A DNA stretch of 64,000 bases from Pseudomonas silesiensis (GTDB lineage Bacteria > Pseudomonadota > Gammaproteobacteria > Pseudomonadales > Pseudomonadaceae): positions 4,732,501 to 4,796,500 of the forward strand of contig NZ_CP014870.1 of assembly GCF_001661075.1 (NCBI RefSeq), read 5' to 3'. The notes below the pieces were generated by a model. The model had not been told where the DNA came from and searched no databases. It saw only the letters and a program-made list of their open reading frames with translations. This document shows positions 59,040-64,000 of the stretch, in pieces. Positions within the stretch are counted from its first letter, which is position 1, and each line of letters starts with the position of its first letter. A program made the translations under genes and the position numbers.

Positions 59040-59074
59040 GATACGTGTATATACCCGCGGTTAAATGAAAGCAA
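59040..59074 (-). promoter_or_regulatory. predicted marR promoter with operator 2, leaderless start
   Basis: TTGCTT (59069-59074), a 17-base spacer and TATACA (59046-59051) make a sigma-70-type promoter whose expected start falls on the A of the marR ATG (59039). The near-palindrome ACGTGTATATACCCGC (59043-59058) overlaps the -10 and shares TGTATATACCCGC/GGTATATACCCGC with the operator before the MFS gene, so autorepression is likely. Confidence 0.5.
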
Positions 59075-59095
59075 ATTTTTTAAACATTACACCGC

Positions 59096-59257
59096 CTGTA
59101 GGAGCCAGGCTTGCCGGCGAAGAACGATGACGCGGTGCGATAGATACACCGCGGCGCCTGGTTCGCTGTAGGAGCCAGGCTTGCCGGCGAAGAACGATGA
59201 CGCGGTGCGATAGATACACCGCGGCGCCTGGTTCGCGGGCAAGCCTCGCTCCTACAG
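59096..59257. repeat. REPIN with a 70-bp exact tandem duplication
   Basis: A 70-base unit starting CTGTAGGAGCCAGGCTTGCC (59096-59165) is repeated without a mismatch at 59166-59235, then followed by one inverted arm (59236-59257) ending GCCTCGCTCCTACAG. The last arm contains the TAG stop codon of cobS. Confidence 0.92.
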
Positions 59258-59986
59258 GATTAATGCGAGGCCTACGATCACTGTCATTTCCAGCAATTCC
59301 AGCAACGCCCCCGCCGTATCGCCCGTCGTCCCGCCCAATCGCCGCAGCATCGCGTGCCGCAACCAGGCAAATACCAGCGCTGCCAGCACAACGGCCAAAA
59401 CCCCACTGAGACCCGCCACCAGCACACAGGCCACCGCACTGACCGCCAACACCTGCATACCCGCCAGACGCGGCAAATGATCAGCCAGCGCCTGTCCCAA
59501 ACCACCGGGACGCACATAAGGCGTGGTCAGGAACAACCCCAACATCGCGCCACGACCAATCAATGGAGCAATGATCAAGGCAACGCTGTGTTGCTGCTCG
59601 ATCAAGGCCAGCAACGCGGCGAACTTGAGCAGCAGCACCAGCACCAGCGTCACCACCGCGATCGGCCCGCTGCGAGGGTCTTTCATGATCGTCAGCGTGC
59701 GCTCGCGGTCACCGAACCCGCCGAGCCAGGCATCGGCGCTGTCGGCCAGGCCATCGAGATGCAATCCGCCGCTTAGCAACACCCACGCAGTCAACAACAA
59801 CGCCGCGTGCAGCAACGAAGGCGTGCCCGGCAAGAGCCAGTTCAGCGCCCACAGAATCACGCCGATCAGTAAACCGACCAGCGGATAAAACAGCAGCGAG
59901 CGCCCCACTTCCTGTGGCGTAGGCATGCCCGGCAGACGAATCGGCAGGCTGCTCAAAAATTGCAGGGCGATCCAGAACGGCAGCAT
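59252..59986 (-). CDS. cobS: adenosylcobinamide-GDP ribazoletransferase (cobalamin synthase)
   Basis: This 244-residue integral membrane enzyme joins alpha-ribazole(-phosphate) to adenosylcobinamide-GDP. ALQFLSSLPIRLPGMPTPQE at the start and GGLHLDGLADSADAWLGG with the conserved acidic cluster followed by RTLTIMKDPRSGPIAV are diagnostic. The stop codon is part of a REP arm, so the last residues (ALIL) may have been altered by the insertion. cobC lies 2 bases upstream. Confidence 0.94.
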   Translation of the reverse strand: MLPFWIALQFLSSLPIRLPGMPTPQEVGRSLLFYPLVGLLIGVILWALNWLLPGTPSLLHAALLLTAWVLLSGGLHLDGLADSADAWLGGFGDRERTLTIMKDPRSGPIAVVTLVLVLLLKFAALLALIEQQHSVALIIAPLIGRGAMLGLFLTTPYVRPGGLGQALADHLPRLAGMQVLAVSAVACVLVAGLSGVLAVVLAALVFAWLRHAMLRRLGGTTGDTAGALLELLEMTVIVGLALIL

Positions 59987-59988
59987 AT

Positions 59989-60564
59989 TCAGTTCGCTTC
60001 CGTTAACAAGCCGCCGGACCCGATGGCCAGCGAAAACAACGCGCCATGGCCGACTTCGACGCTGAGCAATTGTTCACGCGGCAATCCCCGCGCCTGGGCC
60101 AGCAACAAACGCATCACACCGCCATGACTGATCAGCAATATCCGCTGCCCCGCGTAGCTCGCCTGCAACCGCCCGACCGCTGCCAACACCCGCGTCGAAA
60201 AATCCTCGACCCGCTCACCTTCAGGCGGCGTAAACGAATACGGATCGGCCCAGAACAGACCCAATGCTTCGGCATCGGTCTCCATCAGCGTCGCAGCGCT
60301 TTGCCCTTCCCAGGTCCCGAAATGCAACTCCTGAAGATCTTTATCCAATTGCACGGGTAAACCCAGTTGCGTTCCGAGTTCTTCGGCGAACCGTGAACAG
60401 CGTTGCAACGGTGAGCTGACCAGGCGATCCCAAGGCCCGCGCTCGAGCACCGCCGCGCGCATCTGCGCCCAGCCTTTATCGGTCAGCGCATCGTCGAGGC
60501 TGCCGCGCAGGCCACCGCCGAGTTCGGTTTCGCCATGGCGCAAGAGATCAAGGTGCAAGGTCAT
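59989..60564 (-). CDS. cobC: alpha-ribazole phosphatase (histidine phosphatase family)
   Basis: This 191-residue phosphoglycerate-mutase-like phosphatase has [20 protein letters not shown] with the catalytic [19 protein letters not shown], the [15 protein letters not shown] motif and [15 protein letters not shown] with the second histidine. It removes the phosphate of the lower-ligand precursor in cobalamin assembly. The ATG at 60564 overlaps the cobT stop (ATGA); 71 further upstream codons are open only because they lie antisense-free within cobT. Confidence 0.92.
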   Translation of the reverse strand: MTLHLDLLRHGETELGGGLRGSLDDALTDKGWAQMRAAVLERGPWDRLVSSPLQRCSRFAEELGTQLGLPVQLDKDLQELHFGTWEGQSAATLMETDAEALGLFWADPYSFTPPEGERVEDFSTRVLAAVGRLQASYAGQRILLISHGGVMRLLLAQARGLPREQLLSVEVGHGALFSLAIGSGGLLTEAN

Positions 60565-61616
60565 GCCGGACGATCCGCTACCGCGGCTTCGGCAAAGGTC
60601 GCCATCTGCCCGTGAAGATCGCAGGCCAGGCGCAGCAACGGCACCGCCAACGCGGCGCCACTGCCCTCGCCCAGGCGCAGCCCCAACTCCAGCAGGGGGG
60701 CGGCGTTCAGGGTTTCCAGTACATGGCGATGACCCGGCTCGGCACCGCGATGGCCGAACAACAGCCATTCGCGGCAATCAGGGTTCAGGCGCACCGCGAC
60801 CAACGCGGCAACACTGCAGATGAACCCGTCCACCAGCACCGCGACACCTTCCTGGGCACACGCCAGGTACGCGCCGACCAGTGCCGCGATTTCAAAACCA
60901 CCGAGGTTGAACAGGGTTTGCAGCACATCGCCACGCTGAGCGCCGTGCAACGTCAACGCGCGCTCGATGACCTGAGCCTTATGGCTGACACCCGCCGCGT
61001 CGAGTCCGGTGCCCGGCCCGGCCAGATGCAGCACCGGGCAATCGAGCAAGGCGCAGGCCAGGGCGCTGGCCGCGGTGGTGTTGCCGATGCCCATTTCACC
61101 GCCGATGAACAACTGCGCGCCCGCCGCGATGGCTCGCCGCACGCTGTCGCGACCGGCCTGCAAGGCGAGTTCGCCCTGGCCCCGGGTCATGGCCGGACCG
61201 TCCACGAAATTGGCGGTGCCCGGGCCGAGGTTGAGGTGACGTACCCCCGGCAGATTCAGCGACAGTGTCACGGTACCCAGGTCGACCACTTCAAGGGAGG
61301 CCCCCAGTTGCCGCGCCAACACGCTGATCGCCGCACCGCCGTTGACGAAATTGAGCAGCATCTGCCCGGTGACTGCCTGGGGAAACGCCGACACCCCTTC
61401 GGCGACCACGCCATGGTCACCGGCGAATATCGCGATCCACAGCTGATCCAGGCTCGGCTTTACCCGCCCCTGCAGCCCGGCCAATTGCACCGCCACCGAC
61501 TCGAGACGGCCGAGGGAGCCGGCAGGTTTGGTGAGTTGTTGCTGACGTGCCTCAGCCTGTTCGACGATTTGGGCGTCGATTGGCTTGCACGGGTTCAGCC
61601 ACCAGGATTGAGTCAT
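60561..61616 (-). CDS. cobT: nicotinate-nucleotide:dimethylbenzimidazole phosphoribosyltransferase
   Basis: This 351-residue enzyme activates the lower base of cobalamin. [58 protein letters not shown], and [19 protein letters not shown] are the standard motifs. The catalytic Glu is expected near [20 protein letters not shown]. The ATG at 61616 overlaps the cobU stop (ATGA), continuing the coupled run cobU-cobT-cobC-cobS. Confidence 0.95.
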   Translation of the reverse strand: MTQSWWLNPCKPIDAQIVEQAEARQQQLTKPAGSLGRLESVAVQLAGLQGRVKPSLDQLWIAIFAGDHGVVAEGVSAFPQAVTGQMLLNFVNGGAAISVLARQLGASLEVVDLGTVTLSLNLPGVRHLNLGPGTANFVDGPAMTRGQGELALQAGRDSVRRAIAAGAQLFIGGEMGIGNTTAASALACALLDCPVLHLAGPGTGLDAAGVSHKAQVIERALTLHGAQRGDVLQTLFNLGGFEIAALVGAYLACAQEGVAVLVDGFICSVAALVAVRLNPDCREWLLFGHRGAEPGHRHVLETLNAAPLLELGLRLGEGSGAALAVPLLRLACDLHGQMATFAEAAVADRPA

Positions 61617-62134
61617 GACGCAGTTCCTTTCAAAGTCAGGGGCAGGCCGGCGACGGTCAGGACGACGCGCTGACAACGTTCGGCCAAGGCTTGATGCAGC
61701 CAGCCGGCTTCATCGACATAGCGGCGAGTCAATTCGCCCAGTGGCACGACACCCATTCCGGTTTCGTTGCTGACAAAAATAATCTCGCCCGGCAGCGATG
61801 CCAGGCAGTCGAGCAGGGCTTCGCGTTCGACCACCAGACGCTCGGCATTTTCGAGCATCAGCAGATTGGTCATCCACAGCGTCAGGCAGTCCACCAGCAG
61901 GCAACGATCGACGCTGGCGGTTTCGCGCAGGACGCGGGCCAGTTCGACGGGTTCTTCAATCAACGCCCATTCGGCCGGACGACGGGCGCGGTGATGGGCG
62001 ACCCGATCGTTCATTTCTCCGTCCAGGGGTTGGCTGGTGGCGATGTAGGTCACTGCCAGACCACTGTCGGAGGCGAGTTTTTCGGCCAGGCGACTTTTGC
62101 CGGAGCGGGCGCCGCCGAGGATTAGTTGCAGCAT
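61613..62134 (-). CDS. cobU: adenosylcobinamide kinase / cobinamide-phosphate guanylyltransferase
   Basis: This 173-residue bifunctional enzyme (also called CobP) starts [20 protein letters not shown] with a P-loop, followed by [26 protein letters not shown] holding the guanylylated histidine, [14 protein letters not shown], and [20 protein letters not shown]. It prepares the nucleotide-loop acceptor for CobS. cobQ lies upstream across a 162-base gap with a REP pair, so cobU may also have its own promoter. Confidence 0.95.
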   Translation of the reverse strand: MLQLILGGARSGKSRLAEKLASDSGLAVTYIATSQPLDGEMNDRVAHHRARRPAEWALIEEPVELARVLRETASVDRCLLVDCLTLWMTNLLMLENAERLVVEREALLDCLASLPGEIIFVSNETGMGVVPLGELTRRYVDEAGWLHQALAERCQRVVLTVAGLPLTLKGTAS

Positions 62135-62172
62135 GGTTCATTCCTTAAAATCTTCGGTGAGGCGACTGCCGC

Positions 62173-62278
62173 CTTCGCGAGCAAGCCCGCTCCCACAGGG
62201 ATTTGCGTCGTACACAAAACCTGCTCCCGACACAAAACCCTGTGGGAGCGGGCTTGCTCCGGGCGGCGTTCCGACGAT
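62173..62278. repeat. REP doublet between cobQ and cobU
   Basis: The left arm (62173-62200) is GCGAGCAAGCCCGCTCCCACAG; the inverted right arm (62240-62278) is CTGTGGGAGCGGGCTTGCTC with the GGGCGGCGTTCCGACGA tail seen also at 37870-37890. It occupies most of the gap inside the cobalamin gene run and may affect mRNA processing between cobQ and cobU. Confidence 0.83.
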
Positions 62279-62296
62279 GAGGCCGGCACAGGCACC

Positions 62297-63748
62297 TCAA
62301 AAACCACAGAGCTCACGCAACAATCGGGTATCCAGATGCTTCTCCACCAGATCCGCCAAGCGCTCGATATCCCGCTCACGCAACCCGTGATAATCCACCT
62401 CCTGCACTTCCTGCAAACCCGCCCAACGCAACAACGCACTGCACGCCGCCGGCGATTCGAACAGGCCATGCAAATAGGTGCCGAAAATCTGCCCATCAGT
62501 ACTTTGCGCGCCATCGCAGCGACCATCGTCCAGCTGCACGGCCGCGTTTGCCAGCGCCGGCCCGGTGGTCACCCCGGCATGGATTTCATAGCCCGTGACC
62601 GGCGCATCTTCCAGCGCCAGGCGCCCGCGCACATTGCGCAGCTGCTTCTCTTGCTCAAGCTGCGTCTCGAAGGCCAGCCACCCCAAACCGGCGCTCGAAC
62701 CCGGCGCACCTTCGAGGCCCAGCGGGTCATGCACCTGTTCACCGAGCATTTGCAGACCGCCACAGATGCCCAGCACTTTGCCGCCATAGCGCAGATGACG
62801 ACTGATGGCGCTGTCCCAGCCATTGGCCCGCAGATACGCCAGATCGCTGCGCACGCTTTTCGAACCGGGAAGAATGATCAGGTCGGCGGGCGGGATCGCC
62901 TGGCCGGGGCCGATGAATTGCAGGTCCACTTGCGGGTGCAGGCGCAGCGGATCGAAATCGGTGTGGTTGCTGATCCGCGGCAGCACCGGCACCAGCACTT
63001 TGAGCACCTGGTCCGCCTTGTCGGTCTGGCGCTGGTCGATACCGTCCTCGGCTTCCAGGTGCAGGTCCATCACATAGGGCAACACGCCGATCACCGGTTT
63101 GCCGGTGCGCGCCTCCAGCCAATCCAGCCCCGGCTGCAGCAACGCGAGGTCGCCGCGGAAGCGGTTGATGATGAACCCTTTGACCCGTGCCTGCTCGCTC
63201 GGCGACAGCAACTCCAGCGTGCCCACCAGATGGGCGAAAACCCCGCCGCGATTGATGTCGGCAATCAGCACCACCGGGCAGTCCACCGCTTCGGCAAACC
63301 CCATGTTGGCGATGTCGCCGGCACGCAGATTGATCTCGGCCGGCGAACCGGCGCCTTCGACCATGACCACCGGATAAGCTGCACTCAGCCGCTCATGGGA
63401 AGCCAGCACCGCTTGCATGGCGATGGCTTTGTAGTCGTGATAGGCCACCGCATTCATGGTCGTGACGGCGCGGCCATGGATGATCACCTGGGCGCCGGTA
63501 TCGCTGTTGGGCTTGAGCAGCACCGGGTTCATGTCGGTGTGCGGCTCAAGGTTGGCCGCCTGGGCCTGCACCGCTTGCGCGCGACCGATTTCACCGCCAT
63601 CGGCGGTCACGGCACTGTTCAGCGCCATGTTCTGTGGCTTGAACGGCACGACGCTGACGCCCTGCCGGGTGACCCAGCGACAGAGCGCCGTCACCAGCGT
63701 GCTCTTACCGGCGTCCGACGTGGTGCCTTGCACCATCAACGTAGTCAT
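62297..63748 (-). CDS. cobQ: adenosylcobyric acid synthase
   Basis: This 483-residue glutamine-dependent amidotransferase amidates four side chains of the corrin ring. The N-terminal ATPase has [36 protein letters not shown] and [17 protein letters not shown]. The C-terminal glutaminase-like domain has [20 protein letters not shown] with the nucleophile Cys and [18 protein letters not shown] with the His. Its ATG overlaps the upstream cobD stop (63745-63748). Confidence 0.95.
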   Translation of the reverse strand: MTTLMVQGTTSDAGKSTLVTALCRWVTRQGVSVVPFKPQNMALNSAVTADGGEIGRAQAVQAQAANLEPHTDMNPVLLKPNSDTGAQVIIHGRAVTTMNAVAYHDYKAIAMQAVLASHERLSAAYPVVMVEGAGSPAEINLRAGDIANMGFAEAVDCPVVLIADINRGGVFAHLVGTLELLSPSEQARVKGFIINRFRGDLALLQPGLDWLEARTGKPVIGVLPYVMDLHLEAEDGIDQRQTDKADQVLKVLVPVLPRISNHTDFDPLRLHPQVDLQFIGPGQAIPPADLIILPGSKSVRSDLAYLRANGWDSAISRHLRYGGKVLGICGGLQMLGEQVHDPLGLEGAPGSSAGLGWLAFETQLEQEKQLRNVRGRLALEDAPVTGYEIHAGVTTGPALANAAVQLDDGRCDGAQSTDGQIFGTYLHGLFESPAACSALLRWAGLQEVQEVDYHGLRERDIERLADLVEKHLDTRLLRELCGF

Positions 63749-64000
63749 TGGCTTTCCTTGGCATAGGCTTCGAATGCTTGCGCGAGACGTGCCCAGTCGG
63801 CTTCATCGGCGGGCAAGCCGAATCGCAAGCTGCTGTTGTGGGTGAATAACCGCAGCAGAATGCCGCGCCGGGCCATGAATTCATGCAGTGCTTCGGCGCG
63901 CTCGGTGATCAGCCATTGAAACAGCGCGCAACCGCCGTGGGGGGCGAAACCCTGTTGTGCCAGCAGCCGCGCCAGGCGCTCGCTGGCCACTTCGGTGCGC
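63745..64000 (-). CDS. cobD: threonine-phosphate decarboxylase, C-terminal part only
   Basis: The frame enters from beyond the window edge and ends at 63745, giving the last 84 or so residues. The segment [36 protein letters not shown] followed by [21 protein letters not shown] is the C-terminal domain of the HisC-like PLP enzyme that makes aminopropanol phosphate for cobalamin (CobD in Salmonella naming, CobC in P. denitrificans naming). The N-terminus and PLP lysine lie outside. It is coupled to cobQ by an ATGA-type overlap. Confidence 0.85.
   Translation of the reverse strand, partial: RTEVASERLARLLAQQGFAPHGGCALFQWLITERAEALHEFMARRGILLRLFTHNSSLRFGLPADEADWARLAQAFEAYAKESQ

Overview
The window is a high-GC gammaproteobacterial chromosome segment, almost certainly from a Pseudomonas of the fluorescens type. 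The evidence is the gene order ihfB-rpsA-cmk-tyrA/aroA-hisC-pheA-serC-gyrA-mtnA-mtaD-ubiG-mupP-yciK, which is the order I know from P. aeruginosa around PA3161-PA3173. It also carries pseudomonad-type GTAGGAGC(G)/GTGGGAGCGGGCTTGC REP elements and AGGAG ribosome-binding sites.

Layout. 1-3.6 kb: the 5' part of a DUF1989 (urea-carboxylase-associated type) gene, a 56-codon ORF, a TetR regulator, and a convergent SDR plus KAS II pair. 3.8-20.9 kb (minus strand): an O-antigen locus running from wzz through rmlB-D-A-C, an fdtA/fdtC/fdtB set, a Wzx flippase, three glycosyltransferases, a Wzy-like polymerase, a C4-reductase, a WbpL-like initiating transferase and a WbpM-like C6-dehydratase, closed by a ComEA-like secreted HhH protein. 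Most of these genes overlap or nearly overlap (ATGA, TAATG), so they are probably one or two long translationally coupled transcripts. The 8.2-14 kb part is visibly more AT-rich, as expected for an exchangeable serotype cassette. 21-33 kb: lapA-like, ihfB, a small lipoprotein, rpsA, cmk, the aromatic amino-acid/serine block and gyrA, all minus. 33.8-40 kb: methylthioadenosine salvage (mtnA, mtaD), ubiG, mupP, yciK and a diguanylate cyclase.

40-52 kb: an LplT-PlsC fusion, a TDT-family exporter, an MFS pump with divergent TetR regulator, a large SSS-type hybrid histidine kinase, rmuC, a Sel1-like protein, and an almost 1-kb gene-free stretch leading to a DUF3509 protein. 52-59 kb: a phage-like small protein, a FadL porin, a KtrB-KtrA potassium uptake system, a periplasmic glutathione peroxidase, and a MarR-MFS-microprotein unit. 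59-64 kb: the cobalamin late-assembly genes cobS-cobC-cobT-cobU-cobQ-(cobD), minus.

How they work together. RmlA and RmlB make dTDP-4-keto-6-deoxyglucose. RmlC/D turn it into dTDP-L-rhamnose and FdtA/B/C into a dTDP-3-acetamido-3,6-dideoxyhexose. WbpM plus the C4-reductase make a UDP-6-deoxy-N-acetylhexosamine that WbpL would load onto undecaprenyl phosphate. The glycosyltransferases, Wzx, Wzy and Wzz then build, flip, polymerise and size the chain.

No rRNA, tRNA, CRISPR array, intact insertion sequence or prophage was seen. The most interesting unexplained items are: a 40-codon ORF coupled to an MFS gene; a 17-bp-arm palindrome burying a pump gene's Shine-Dalgarno; a MarR gene whose predicted promoter gives a leaderless mRNA under a shared operator; paired LuxR/GacA-like dyads before a diguanylate cyclase; a long structured leader before the DUF3509 gene; and REP elements that duplicate in tandem and supply the cobS stop codon.
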